Assembly: GCF_028548395.1 (NCBI RefSeq)
Contig: NZ_JAQQLA010000004.1
Location: 62,001-126,000, forward strand
Length of the DNA: 64,000 nucleotides
Direction of reading: 5' to 3'
Source of the DNA: Vogesella indigofera
GTDB taxonomy: Bacteria > Pseudomonadota > Gammaproteobacteria > Burkholderiales > Chromobacteriaceae
Shown here: in pieces, positions 18,957-27,103 of the stretch
Position numbering within the stretch: the first letter of the stretch is position 1
Layout: the number at the start of each line of letters is the position of its first letter
The notes under the pieces: model-generated
Databases searched by the model: none
Seen by the model: only the letters and a program-made list of their open reading frames with translations
What the model was told of the DNA's origin: nothing
Program-made: the position numbers and the translations under genes

Positions 18957-19193
18957 ATGAAGTGGGTCATTAGTTGGTTTGATAAAGAAACTGAAGAACA
19001 TGTTGGCGACTATGAGGTTGATTGCCAACTTGATATTGGTGAACTAAGAAATATTCTTAACTTGTCTGAAAATGACCCTATATGCCATGTTTATCCAATC
19101 GATAATGATTTGTCAGTTTGTTATTTTGAGAAAAAAATACCTACAAAGCTTAATTTGAAAAATTATTCCTATTTCCTTGAGTGTTGCCAATAG
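18957..19193 (+). CDS. Probable immunity protein for the E3-type toxin
   Basis: A 78-aa acidic protein starting 15 bp after the toxin remnant. The opening MKWVISWFDKETEEHVGDYE recalls colicin E3 immunity proteins (…TWFDKSTEDF…), and its place directly after the toxin is the standard arrangement. I chose ATG 18957 because GAGAGG lies seven bases before it; GTG 18951 is the alternative. It is AT-rich relative to the chromosome. The gene is intact although the toxin is broken, so it could still protect against related toxins. The immunity role is inference. Confidence 0.65.
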   Translation: MKWVISWFDKETEEHVGDYEVDCQLDIGELRNILNLSENDPICHVYPIDNDLSVCYFEKKIPTKLNLKNYSYFLECCQ

Positions 19194-19522
19194 GTTTTTA
19201 ATTTTGTTTTATTGAAAAATATTTTGAGTAATTGAGGGTTATGCTTAAGCACGGCATGTTGAGCTGAATGCAATGAAGCTCAACATTCAGCGCGCACCCA
19301 AGTTGGCCGCATGCTGTCATTGCCTTGGGAAGTGGGGCAGGTCAGCTCGACTACTCTTGAGCAAAAGGATGCAGTATCTGAATGAATAAATGCGGCAAAC
19401 GTTGGACCCCGCAAGCTCAGCCCAACCTATGATACTTTCAGGCATGCCGCAACCTATTGATGTTGCATGGTGATTGACATGACAAGCCTAAATTAAGCAC
19501 ACCATCCAACCCGTAAACCACC
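19194..19522. other. Gene-free stretch between immunity-type genes
   Basis: No gene is supportable. It contains two alternative hairpins at 19258-19290 (TGTTGAGCT/AGCTCAACA and GCTGAAT/ATTCAGC), a dispersed-repeat copy at 19299-19312, and a degenerate palindromic copy at 19391-19414. Copy B of the 75-bp repeat (19447-19522) leads to the next start codon. Confidence 0.6.
19447..19522 (+). repeat. 75-bp imperfect direct repeat, copy B
   Basis: Begins CCGCAACCTATTGATGTTGC and runs up to the next ATG. It parallels copy A (18529-18603), with the best match in the first 40 bp. Confidence 0.65.
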
Positions 19523-19867
19523 ATGAACTATCCAAAATATGAAGCTATTGAGATATGCAAACGCTTCAATGTACAAGTCGAATTTCCATTTCCTCAAGAA
19601 AAAGTAGGCATCGCACTTGTAACTTTACATCTGCTTCCACTGAACGCAGTGCGCCATAAAGCTGAAAATGGAACCTGTGGTTGGTACATTTGGGGAGGAG
19701 GGACATTACATCAGGACCCCGATTTCTTTCAGCCAATACATGTATCGCATCTTGATGAGTACGTCCCGGGCATCCAGAAGTACTTAGCATTACCCGCAGG
19801 CTGGCGCGTACTACTAGCACCAAACTATGAGGATGTTTGGTTTGATGAATCTCTTCTTGCTCCCTAA
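19523..19867 (+). CDS. Immunity-like protein (Imm33/DUF2185-type), 114 aa
   Basis: A 114-aa soluble protein. The core NGTCGWYIWGGGTLHQDPDF, then FQPIHVSHLDEYVPGIQKYLALPAGWRVLLAPNYEDVWFD, follows the pattern of Imm33/DUF2185-like proteins, found both as polymorphic-toxin immunity proteins and as integron cassettes. The stop codon is followed after one base by an attC-like site, as in a gene cassette. No toxin for it is visible. The family call is from recalled pattern, not a search. Confidence 0.6.
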   Translation: MNYPKYEAIEICKRFNVQVEFPFPQEKVGIALVTLHLLPLNAVRHKAENGTCGWYIWGGGTLHQDPDFFQPIHVSHLDEYVPGIQKYLALPAGWRVLLAPNYEDVWFDESLLAP

Positions 19868-19868
19868 A

Positions 19869-19925
19869 GGCTAACCCTTCATTCAAAAGGACGCCTAACG
19901 GCGCCCCTTAATTCGAACGTTAGAT
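19869..19925 (+). other. attC-like integron recombination site
   Basis: 57 bp bounded by GGCTAAC and GTTAGAT, matching the R''/R' boxes RYYYAAC and GTTRRRY except for one base. The interior folds back on itself: AAGGaCGCC pairs with GGCGccCCTT across a TAAC loop, and TTC/ATT pair with the L' box AATTCGAAC leaving unpaired bases, as attC sites do. It directly follows a short ORF and ends 8 bp from the scpA stop codon. No integron integrase is in the window. Confidence 0.55.
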
Positions 19926-19932
19926 ACCCACC

Positions 19933-20757
19933 CTACACCAACGCCAACCGCACGTAGATAGGCTGGTACGGCTCGTCCTGGCTGACCCTGACCATACCCT
20001 CCTTCACCAGCTCCAGCACCGCGATGAAGTTGACTACCAGGTGGGCGACACCCTTGCCGATGTCGAACAGCTCCTCGAAGGCCACGTAGTCGCGGCCGTC
20101 GAGGTAACGCACGATCCAGCTCATCTGCTCGCGCACCGACAGCTCGTCCTGCTTCACCTTGTGGTGGCGGTTGTGTTTGGCGCGCGACAGGATGGACAGC
20201 CACGCCTGGCGCAGGTCCAGCGCGCTGACTTCCGGTAGCCGCTGCTCCGCCGACTGTTCCACCAGCACCGCCAGCCAGGCGAAGTCGCGGTCGGCCTGTG
20301 GCAGCTTGTCCAGCGCCAGCGCCGCCAGCTTCATCTGCTCGTATTCCAGCAGTCGGCGCACCAGCTCGGCGCGCGGGTCGTCCGGATCGTCCTCGCCTTC
20401 CACCGGCGGCCGTGGCAGCAGCAGCCGCGACTTGATCTCGATCAGCAGCGCCGCCATCAGCAGGTATTCCGCCGCCAGCTCGAACTGGCCTGCCTTCATC
20501 ACCTCGACATAGCCCATGTACTGCGCGGTGACGTCGGCCATCGGGATGTTGAGCACGTCGAGGTTCTGCTTGCGGATCAGGTACAGCAGCAGGTCGAGCG
20601 GGCCTTCGAAGCTGTCCAGGATCACCTGCAGCGCGTCGGGGGGGATGAACAGGTCCTGCGGGATTTCCAGTACCGGCTGGCCGAACACGTGCGCGATCGG
20701 CAGCGCCGGCGGCAGTTCGGGCGCGGTGAGTTGGAAGTCAGCAAGCGGTGCGGTCAT
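19933..20757 (-). CDS. scpA: Segregation and condensation protein A
   Basis: The kleisin subunit of the SMC-ScpAB complex; 274 aa from MTAPLADFQLTAPEL. The family core is DSFEGPLDLLLYLIRKQNLDVLNIPMADVTAQYMGYV followed by FELAAEYLLMAALLIEIKSRLLLPR. The C-terminal winged helix ends VVNFIAVLELVKEGMVRVSQDEPYQPIYVRL. The frame is open further upstream, but that part is Arg/Pro-rich with no family similarity. The gene ends eight bases from the attC-like site, and scpB lies about 2 kb downstream. Confidence 0.95.
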   Translation of the reverse strand: MTAPLADFQLTAPELPPALPIAHVFGQPVLEIPQDLFIPPDALQVILDSFEGPLDLLLYLIRKQNLDVLNIPMADVTAQYMGYVEVMKAGQFELAAEYLLMAALLIEIKSRLLLPRPPVEGEDDPDDPRAELVRRLLEYEQMKLAALALDKLPQADRDFAWLAVLVEQSAEQRLPEVSALDLRQAWLSILSRAKHNRHHKVKQDELSVREQMSWIVRYLDGRDYVAFEELFDIGKGVAHLVVNFIAVLELVKEGMVRVSQDEPYQPIYVRLALV

Positions 20758-20818
20758 GGTCGGGGACAAGGGGTGGGCGGCAAGGGGGCATTGTACGGCT
20801 AGCGGTGCGCGAGCGGAA

Positions 20819-20834
20819 CAAGGTTGGCCGCAAC
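20819..20834. repeat. Single copy of the dispersed repeat
   Basis: ACAAGGTTGGCCGCAA, 4 bp downstream of the GNAT stop codon on the minus strand. Confidence 0.8.
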
Positions 20835-20837
20835 GGC

Positions 20838-21284
20838 TCAGGCCGGCGCCTGCCACACCAGTTCGAGGAAATCGGCGTCGGCGTGGGCTATGCGGTAGCC
20901 GAGCGCGGCATAGAAGGCGCGCACGCGGCGGTCGCGGCGCAAACAGCTCAGCCGCACCTGCTCGCCGGGGCGGCACAGCGCTTGCACCAGCCGCATCACG
21001 CGCCGGCCGCTGCCGCGACGCTGCTGTGCCGGCGGCACCACCAGCAGATCGACGATCAGGCCGGCATCGTCACGCCGCAGGCTGAGCAGCGCGCGGTTGG
21101 CGCCGTCATGATGAAACCAGAACAGCGACGCTGCCTGATGGCTGGCGGCGAAGCGCTGCCGTTGCAGTGCCTCGTCCCAGCGTGCGATGCGGCGCAGCCC
21201 GGCCATCATCGCGTCGCGGTACAGCGCGTAGGCGGCCGGCTGCTCGCCAGCCAGCAGCGGCTGCAGCGCGCCGCCGTGGCTCAC
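20838..21284 (-). CDS. GNAT-family N-acetyltransferase
   Basis: 148 aa with the acetyl-CoA-binding GNAT core: LIVDLLVVPPAQQRRGSGRRVMRLVQAL carries the Q/RxxGxG/A pyrophosphate loop (QQRRGSGR), and VRAFYAALGYRIAHADADFLEL is the C-terminal 'FYxxLGY' motif. The substrate is unknown. Its start overlaps the stop of the upstream thioesterase gene as ATGA, so the two are probably cotranscribed. Confidence 0.85.
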   Translation of the reverse strand: MSHGGALQPLLAGEQPAAYALYRDAMMAGLRRIARWDEALQRQRFAASHQAASLFWFHHDGANRALLSLRRDDAGLIVDLLVVPPAQQRRGSGRRVMRLVQALCRPGEQVRLSCLRRDRRVRAFYAALGYRIAHADADFLELVWQAPA

Positions 21285-21763
21285 TGCGCGGCGGCCTGCA
21301 TGTGCTGTTCCGCTTCCATGCGCATCTTCTTGCGGATTTCCGCCTCGCGGAAGCGCTTCTTGTGGGTATCGCTGTCCAGCGACAGCGCCGGCACCGGCAT
21401 CGCCTTGCCGTTGTCGAACGCCACCATGGTGAAGTAGCAGCTGTTGGTGTGGCGCACGCTGCGCTTCTGGATGTCCTCGGCGATCACCTTGATGCCAACC
21501 TCCATCGAGGTGCGGCCAACGTGGTTGACGCTGGCGAGGAAGGTCACCATCTCGCCGACGTGGATAGGCTGCTTGAACAGCACCTGGTCGACCGACAGCG
21601 TCACCACGTAGCAGCCGGCGTAGCGGCTGGCACAGGCGTAGGCGACCTGGTCAAGCAGTTTCAGCAGCACGCCGCCGTGCACGTTGCCGGAAAAATTGGC
21701 CATATCCGGCGTCATCAGCACCGACATGGTGAGTTCGCGCTGGTTTACAGTGTGTTCAAGCAT
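21281..21763 (-). CDS. Acyl-CoA thioesterase (YciA-like hotdog fold)
   Basis: 160 aa, a single hotdog domain. The signature [34 protein letters not shown] includes the catalytic Asp region and the HGG turn. [40 protein letters not shown] is the second half. It hydrolyses acyl-CoA to the free acid and CoA in the cytosol. The [22 protein letters not shown] tail is helical and basic. It is cotranscribed with the GNAT gene by a 4-bp overlap. Confidence 0.9.
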   Translation of the reverse strand: MLEHTVNQRELTMSVLMTPDMANFSGNVHGGVLLKLLDQVAYACASRYAGCYVVTLSVDQVLFKQPIHVGEMVTFLASVNHVGRTSMEVGIKVIAEDIQKRSVRHTNSCYFTMVAFDNGKAMPVPALSLDSDTHKKRFREAEIRKKMRMEAEQHMQAAAQ

Positions 21764-21842
21764 TGCTTCCTATCCTTTATGCATTTTTGTGGCACGGCAG
21801 CGTACAATCGTTGCCCGCCCTCTTGTTTGTGCTGTCGCCATC

Positions 21843-23615
21843 ATGTCATCCCTGTCCCGATTGTTCCAGTACGCGCGGCGATATCGCCGCGACGTGTACC
21901 TGGCCAGCTGTTTTTCCGTGGTCAACAAGTTCTTCGACATCCTGCCCGAGGTGCTGATCGGCGTGGCGGTGGACGTGGTGGTCAACCGCGACGCGTCGTT
22001 CCTGGCGGCGCTGGGCGTGACCGATGCCTTCAGCCAGCTCATGTGGCTGGGCCTGCTGACGGTGCTGATCTGGGGCGGCGAATCGCTGTTCGAATACCTG
22101 TACCAGCTGCGCTGGCGCAACCTGGCACAGAACCTGCAGCATGACCTGCGGCTGGATGCCTACCAGCACATGCAGAAGCTGCCGCTGTCCTACTTCGAGG
22201 ACAAGAGCACCGGCAAGTTGATGTCGGTGCTCAACGACGACATCAACCAGCTGGAGCGTTTCCTCAACGGCGGCGCCAACAGCATCATCCAGGTGCTGTG
22301 CTCGACGGTGATGGTCAGTGCAGTGTTCTTCTACCTGGCGCCGACACTGGCGGTGATCGCGCTGGCGCCGATCCCGCTGATCCTGTACGGCACCTTCTGG
22401 TTCCAGCGCCGCATCGCGCCGCGTTACGCCGCGGTGCGTGAGGCGGCGGCGGTGATCAGCGGCCGTCTCAACAACAACCTGCTCGGCGTCGCCACCATCA
22501 AGGCATTTACCGCCGAGGCATTCGAGGCGGCGCACATCCGCGACGCCAGCGAGCACTACCGCGCCACCAACGCCGCCGCCATCCGCCTGTCGTCGGCCAT
22601 CATCCCGGTGATCCGCATGGCGATCCTGTCCGGCTTCGTGGTGACGCTGGTGTACGGCGGCCACCTGGCACTCACCGGCGCCATCGGCGTCGGCAGCTAT
22701 TCGGTGCTGGTCTTCCTGACCCAGCGCCTGCTGTGGCCGCTGACCGGGCTGGCCGACATCGCCGACCTGTACCAGCGCTCGATGACCGCCATCGACCGCG
22801 TGCTGGACATCCTGCAGGCGCCGCTGCACATCGACTACCACGGCCGTGCACTGCCGCACGACAGCGTCAGCGGCCAGCTCAGCTTCAGCCACCTGTCGTT
22901 CGGCTACGGCGACCTCACCGTGCTGCACGACATCTCGCTGACCATCCCGCCGGGGCGCACGGTGGCCTTTGTCGGTGCCACCGGCTCCGGCAAGAGCACG
23001 CTGGTCAAGCTGCTGCTGCGCTTCTACGACGCGCAGCACGGCGAGATCCGCCTCGACGGCCAGGACATCCGCCAGCTGGCACTGACCGACCTGCGCCGCG
23101 CCATCGGCTATGTCAGCCAGGACGTGTTCCTCACCGACGGCAGCGTGGCGCAGAACATCGCCTACGGCATGCCGGAAGTTGGCCGCGACGCCATCGTCGC
23201 CGCCGCGCGCGCCGCCGAGGCACACGAGTTCATCGACCGCCTGCCGCAGGGCTACGACACGCCGATCGGCGAACGCGGCCAGAAGCTGTCCGGCGGCCAG
23301 CGCCAACGGCTGGCACTGGCGCGCGCGATCCTGAAAGACCCGAAGATCCTGATCCTGGACGAGGCCACCAGCGCGGTGGACAACGAGACCGAAGCCGCCA
23401 TCCAGCGCTCGCTGGACGTGGTGTCGCGCGGCCGCACCACGGTGGTGATCGCGCACCGCCTGTCCACCGTGCGCCACGCGCACTGCATCCACGTGATGGA
23501 GCACGGCCGCCTGATCGAATCCGGCACCCACGACACGCTGCTGGCGCAGGACGGCAGCTACGCCGCGCTGTGGCGGCTGCAGACCGGCGAGCGCAGCACC
23601 GACAAGACTGCGTAA
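21843..23615 (+). CDS. ABC exporter, fused permease and ATPase
   Basis: 590 aa. The N-terminal transmembrane domain (about 1-320) has six hydrophobic helices. The ATPase shows Walker [21 protein letters not shown], the Q-loop in [19 protein letters not shown], the signature [14 protein letters not shown], Walker [17 protein letters not shown], and the H-loop [12 protein letters not shown]. It works as a homodimer; MsbA-like lipid or multidrug exporters are the nearest types, and the substrate cannot be read from sequence. The start [16 protein letters not shown] is preferred over a longer frame that overlaps the divergent thioesterase gene. Confidence 0.93.
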   Translation: MSSLSRLFQYARRYRRDVYLASCFSVVNKFFDILPEVLIGVAVDVVVNRDASFLAALGVTDAFSQLMWLGLLTVLIWGGESLFEYLYQLRWRNLAQNLQHDLRLDAYQHMQKLPLSYFEDKSTGKLMSVLNDDINQLERFLNGGANSIIQVLCSTVMVSAVFFYLAPTLAVIALAPIPLILYGTFWFQRRIAPRYAAVREAAAVISGRLNNNLLGVATIKAFTAEAFEAAHIRDASEHYRATNAAAIRLSSAIIPVIRMAILSGFVVTLVYGGHLALTGAIGVGSYSVLVFLTQRLLWPLTGLADIADLYQRSMTAIDRVLDILQAPLHIDYHGRALPHDSVSGQLSFSHLSFGYGDLTVLHDISLTIPPGRTVAFVGATGSGKSTLVKLLLRFYDAQHGEIRLDGQDIRQLALTDLRRAIGYVSQDVFLTDGSVAQNIAYGMPEVGRDAIVAAARAAEAHEFIDRLPQGYDTPIGERGQKLSGGQRQRLALARAILKDPKILILDEATSAVDNETEAAIQRSLDVVSRGRTTVVIAHRLSTVRHAHCIHVMEHGRLIESGTHDTLLAQDGSYAALWRLQTGERSTDKTA

Positions 23616-23661
23616 ACCACCACGCACAGCAAGCCATTGATCCGGCAGCTATTTCCATGAC

Positions 23662-23689
23662 AACAGCCCGGCATTTCGCCGGGCTGTTT
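23662..23689 (+). terminator. Intrinsic terminator of the ABC exporter gene
   Basis: AACAGCCCGGC and GCCGGGCTGTT pair perfectly over ATTTC and run into TTTTCT. Confidence 0.85.
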
Positions 23690-23729
23690 TCTATACTGCA
23701 AGCCGGTCTCCATCTGGCGGGCAGCGCTC

Positions 23730-24305
23730 ATGGACATTTCCGGCTCCGGCATCCCCTATTCGGCAAGCAGCCTCGCCCGCCACGCGGCGGGTTGTCCGTG
23801 CCCGGCCTGCCAGCGCCAGGCTACGACCGTTGCGGCCAACGTTGGCCGCAACCGCGCCGGCGAGCCCTTGAGCCGCGCCGAACAGCAGCAGCTCAGCCGG
23901 CTGCAACAGCGCGACGACGAGGTCCGCCGCCACGAGCAGGCGCATCTGGCCGCCAGCGGCGGGCTGGCGCGCGGCGGCGCCAGCTACCAGTACCAGACCG
24001 GGCCGGACGGCAAGCGCTACGCCGTCGGCGGCGAGGTCAGCATCGAGGTCAGCCCCGGCCGCACCCCGCAGCAGACGCTGGACAAGGCGCGCACCATCCG
24101 CAACGCGGCGCTGGCACCGGCGCAGCCGTCGGCACAAGATCTCGCCGTCGCGCAGCAGGCCGCCCGCATGGCACAGCAGGCCGAGCTACAGCTGCGGGCC
24201 AGCGAGTCCGCCACCGGCGGCAGTTCGCAACAGGCCAGGCTGCAACGCGCCTACCGCGCCGACGAGCCGCTGCCCAGCGGGCTGCTGCTCAGCACCAGCG
24301 CCTGA
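23730..24305 (+). CDS. SprA-related putative metalloprotease
   Basis: 191 aa. The centre EVRRHEQAHLAASGGLARGG, followed by ASYQYQTGPDGKRYAVGGEVSI and TLDKARTIRNAALAPAQPSAQDLAVAQQAARMAQQAE, is the SprA-related family pattern. HEQAH is an HExxH zinc-protease motif. The N-terminus has CPCPAC, possibly a metal-binding knuckle. The family's function is poorly known. A 22-bp palindromic copy of the dispersed repeat lies in frame at 23830-23851 and encodes VAANVGRN in the variable N-terminal part. The 3' end overlaps the convergent methyltransferase by 17 bp. Confidence 0.8.
   Translation: MDISGSGIPYSASSLARHAAGCPCPACQRQATTVAANVGRNRAGEPLSRAEQQQLSRLQQRDDEVRRHEQAHLAASGGLARGGASYQYQTGPDGKRYAVGGEVSIEVSPGRTPQQTLDKARTIRNAALAPAQPSAQDLAVAQQAARMAQQAELQLRASESATGGSSQQARLQRAYRADEPLPSGLLLSTSA
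23830..23851. repeat. Palindromic repeat copy within a coding sequence
   Basis: The 20-bp palindrome TGCGGCCAACGTTGGCCGCA with one extra matching base on each side, inside the SprA-related gene and in frame. Confidence 0.85.
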
Positions 24306-24750
24306 CGCGGCGGCAATAGGCGGCATACTCCTCGCCGAAATGCGCCGCCAGCGCCCGCTCCTCCGGCGCGATCTGGAAACGGTTCAGCCACAGCACGAAC
24401 AGCAGCGGCCCCAGCAGCGCCGGCCACTGCTGCAGCCACCACGCCCAGGCCAGCAACAGGCACAGCATGCCCAGATACATCGGATTACGGCTGACACGAT
24501 AGAAGCCGCTGACCACCAGTGCCGAGCTGTTTTGCGGCGTTAGCGGATTGACGGTGGTGTGCTGGCGCACGAAGGCCAGCACCGCGCTGCCGTCCAGCAG
24601 CACGGCCAGCACCAGCAGCAGCCAGAGCGGCCACGACAGCGCCGGCGGCGGCGGCCAGCCAGCGCGCCACCACGTCAGCGCCGCCATCAGCGCGGTACAC
24701 ATCAGCCCGACCAGTGGCGGCGGGATACGGCACTCCAGCCAGCGCATCAT
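24289..24750 (-). CDS. Isoprenylcysteine carboxyl methyltransferase-like membrane protein
   Basis: 153 aa with four or five hydrophobic helices. VSGFYRVSRNPMYLGMLCLLLAWAW and IAPEERALAAHFGEEYAAYCRRVRRW are the ICMT/PEMT-type signatures that bind S-adenosylmethionine at the membrane face. Bacterial members methylate varied lipids or are uncharacterised, so the substrate is unknown. The start (ATGATG) overlaps the stop of the metal ATPase gene, so it may be part of the metal-resistance operon. Confidence 0.85.
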   Translation of the reverse strand: MMRWLECRIPPPLVGLMCTALMAALTWWRAGWPPPPALSWPLWLLLVLAVLLDGSAVLAFVRQHTTVNPLTPQNSSALVVSGFYRVSRNPMYLGMLCLLLAWAWWLQQWPALLGPLLFVLWLNRFQIAPEERALAAHFGEEYAAYCRRVRRWC

Positions 24751-27014
24751 GGTGTCACCTCCTCATGTTTGTCGCCCAGCCGCGCCCGCGCCAGGCGCAG
24801 GCCGTTGCCGATCACCAGCAGGCTGGCGCCGACATCGGCGAACACCGCCATCCACAGTGTGGCGACCCCGGCCAGCGCCAGCACGAAGAACAGCAGCTTG
24901 ACCGCCAGCGCGATCACGATATTGGCGCGCAGCACCGCCATGCTGCGCCGTGCGTGGGCAAACAGCAGCGGCAGCTTGTCGAGACGGTCGTCCATCAGCG
25001 CTACCTGCGCCGTCTCCAGCGCGGTATCCGATCCGGCCGCGCCCATCGCAATCCCCAGCTCGGCCTGCGCCAGCGCCGGCGCGTCGTTGACGCCGTCGCC
25101 GACCATCGCCACCGAGCCGTGGCGCTGCGCGGCGGCCAAGCTTTGCAGCTTGTCGTCCGGCAACAGCCCGCCGTGCGCCTCGTCCAGCTTCAGTTCGGCG
25201 GCGACGCGGCGCACCACCGCCGGCTGGTCGCCGGACAGCATCAGCACGCGCAGCCCCTGCGCCTGCAGCGCGGCCATGGTGTACCCGGCCTGTGGCCGCA
25301 GCGTGTCATTGACGTGCAGCAGCGCCAGTAGCACACCATCGGCCAGCAACAACAAGTAGCCCTCGCCCTGCGCCTCCAGCGGCGCCAGCAACGCGTCCAG
25401 TTGTGCCGCCGCCACGCCCTGTGCCAGCGCCAGACGGCGATTGCCCAGCGCCAGACGCCGACCACCGACGCAACCCAGCATGCCCTGCCCCGGCAACTCC
25501 GTCACCGCGCCCTGCAGCACGGCGGCGGCAGCCGCGCGCTGGCACACCGCCCGCGCCAGCGGATGGGTGGAGTGCTGCTCCAGCGCCGCCGCCAGCGCCA
25601 GCACCGTCACCTCGTCGTGGCCGTCGGCCAGCGGCTCGACACGCGTCACCGCCACCGTGCCGCTGGTGAGGGTGCCAGTCTTGTCCAGCGCCACGGTGCG
25701 GATGCGCGCGGCGGCCTCCAGCGCGGCACCGCCCTTGATCAGCATGCCGTGGCGCGCGGCGGCGGCCAGCGCCGACACCAGCGTCACCGGGGTGGCGATC
25801 ACCAGCGCGCAGGGGCAGGCGATCACCAGCAGCACCAACGCCTTGTACAGCGCCGCCTGCCAGCCCAGCAGCCCCAGCATCGGCAGCGCCACCGCCAGCA
25901 GCACGGCCAGCGCCACCACCAGCGGCGTGTAACGCGCGGCGAAGCGGTCGATGAAGCGCTGCGTCGGCGCCTTGCCGGCCTGCGCCTCGCGCACGCTGCG
26001 GATAATGCGCGCCAGCACGCTGCCGTCGGCCGGCGCGGTGACGCGCAGCTGCACCAGTGCACCGCCATTGATGGCGCCGGCGAACACCGCGTCGCCCGGC
26101 CCCTTGTCCAGCGGCAGGCTCTCGCCGGTGATCGGCGCCTCGTTGAACTGGCTGTGGCCGGCGCTGATCTCGCCATCCAGCGGTACCCGCTCGCCGGGGC
26201 GCACGCGCACGATGCGGCCAACCTTGACCGTCGCCACCGCCACCTCCTGCCAGCCACCGTCCTGCTGCACCCAGGCGGTTTCCGGCCGCAGCGCCATCAG
26301 CGCCTTCACCGCGTCGCCGGCGCGCGCCAGCGCCCGCGCCTCCAGCTTTTCCGACAGTGCGAACAGGAACAGCACCATCGCCGCTTCCGGCCACTGCCCC
26401 AGCAGCATCGCGCCGAGCACCGCCAGGCTCATCAGGAAATAGATGTTCAGCGTCGCCGTCTTCAGCGCGAACCAACCCTTGCGCGCCGTACTGCGCCCGG
26501 CCAGCAGCATGGACGGCACCGCGCAGGCCACCACCGGCAAGCTGGCGTCGCCGGCGCCGCCGAAGGCCAGCGCCTCGGCCAGCACCGCCAAGCCGCCGGC
26601 CAGCCAAAGCTGCCAGCCGGCCTGTCCGCGCGCGGTTGCGGCGGCGGGGCTGGCGCTCTCGTGCCGCGTGGCGGGCATGCCGATCGCGGACAGCGCCACC
26701 AGCACCTCGGTCTCCACCACACCGTCGTGGTACAGCGTCACCGTGCGCTCGATGTAGTTGAAGGACAGGTCGTTGACGCCGGCCAGCGGCCGCAGCACCT
26801 TGGCGATCAGCTGGCCCTCGGTCGGGCAGTCCATCGCCGGGATCGCCAGTTGCAGGCGGGTGCCGTCAGCGTTGGCCGGCGGCGGCGTCTCGTCATGGGC
26901 TGCATGATCGTGGCCCGTGTGATCGTGACCGCTGTGATCGTGGCCGGCGTGTTCCGGCGTGGCGCAGGATACGGCCGCGCCGGCATCGGGCTGGTGCTTG
27001 CAACAAGAGGACAT
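24747..27014 (-). CDS. Zn/Cd/Pb-translocating P-type ATPase
   Basis: 755 aa, P1B-2-type metal exporter of the ZntA/CadA/PbrA kind. The N-terminus has a His/Asp-rich stretch (HDHSGHDHTGHDHAAHDE, residues about 25-42) and a degenerate metal-binding domain with AMDCPTEGQL. The transport motif CPCALVIATPVT, phosphorylation site DKTGTLTSG, TGES loop (ITGESLPLDKGPGD), and hinge MVGDGVNDAPALAQAE are all intact. It pumps divalent cations out of the cytosol. A MerR regulator is divergent, with a typical long-spacer operator between. Zn, Cd or Pb preference is not decided by sequence alone. Confidence 0.94.
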   Translation of the reverse strand: MSSCCKHQPDAGAAVSCATPEHAGHDHSGHDHTGHDHAAHDETPPPANADGTRLQLAIPAMDCPTEGQLIAKVLRPLAGVNDLSFNYIERTVTLYHDGVVETEVLVALSAIGMPATRHESASPAAATARGQAGWQLWLAGGLAVLAEALAFGGAGDASLPVVACAVPSMLLAGRSTARKGWFALKTATLNIYFLMSLAVLGAMLLGQWPEAAMVLFLFALSEKLEARALARAGDAVKALMALRPETAWVQQDGGWQEVAVATVKVGRIVRVRPGERVPLDGEISAGHSQFNEAPITGESLPLDKGPGDAVFAGAINGGALVQLRVTAPADGSVLARIIRSVREAQAGKAPTQRFIDRFAARYTPLVVALAVLLAVALPMLGLLGWQAALYKALVLLVIACPCALVIATPVTLVSALAAAARHGMLIKGGAALEAAARIRTVALDKTGTLTSGTVAVTRVEPLADGHDEVTVLALAAALEQHSTHPLARAVCQRAAAAAVLQGAVTELPGQGMLGCVGGRRLALGNRRLALAQGVAAAQLDALLAPLEAQGEGYLLLLADGVLLALLHVNDTLRPQAGYTMAALQAQGLRVLMLSGDQPAVVRRVAAELKLDEAHGGLLPDDKLQSLAAAQRHGSVAMVGDGVNDAPALAQAELGIAMGAAGSDTALETAQVALMDDRLDKLPLLFAHARRSMAVLRANIVIALAVKLLFFVLALAGVATLWMAVFADVGASLLVIGNGLRLARARLGDKHEEVTP

Positions 27015-27042
27015 GGCGGGCTCCCGCAGATTTCATTCGTGT

Positions 27043-27073
27043 ATTGCACACCCTGTAGCTACTATAGGGTCAA
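27043..27073 (-). promoter_or_regulatory. MerR-type operator/promoter of the metal ATPase gene
   Basis: On the minus strand TTGACC (-35) and TGCAAT (-10) are separated by 19 bp, and the spacer holds the dyad CCCTATAGTAGCTACAGGG. Over-long spacers with such dyads are the hallmark of CadR/PbrR/ZntR promoters, where metal-bound regulator untwists the DNA. Confidence 0.85.
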
Positions 27074-27103
27074 ACACGAATTGATGATGGCGGGAGCAGG
27101 CTG

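Noticed and set aside
19391..19427. A second attC site using GTTGGAC and GCCCAAC
   Set aside because: The two boxes are in the wrong order, and the GTTGGAC part is a degenerate copy of the dispersed palindrome.
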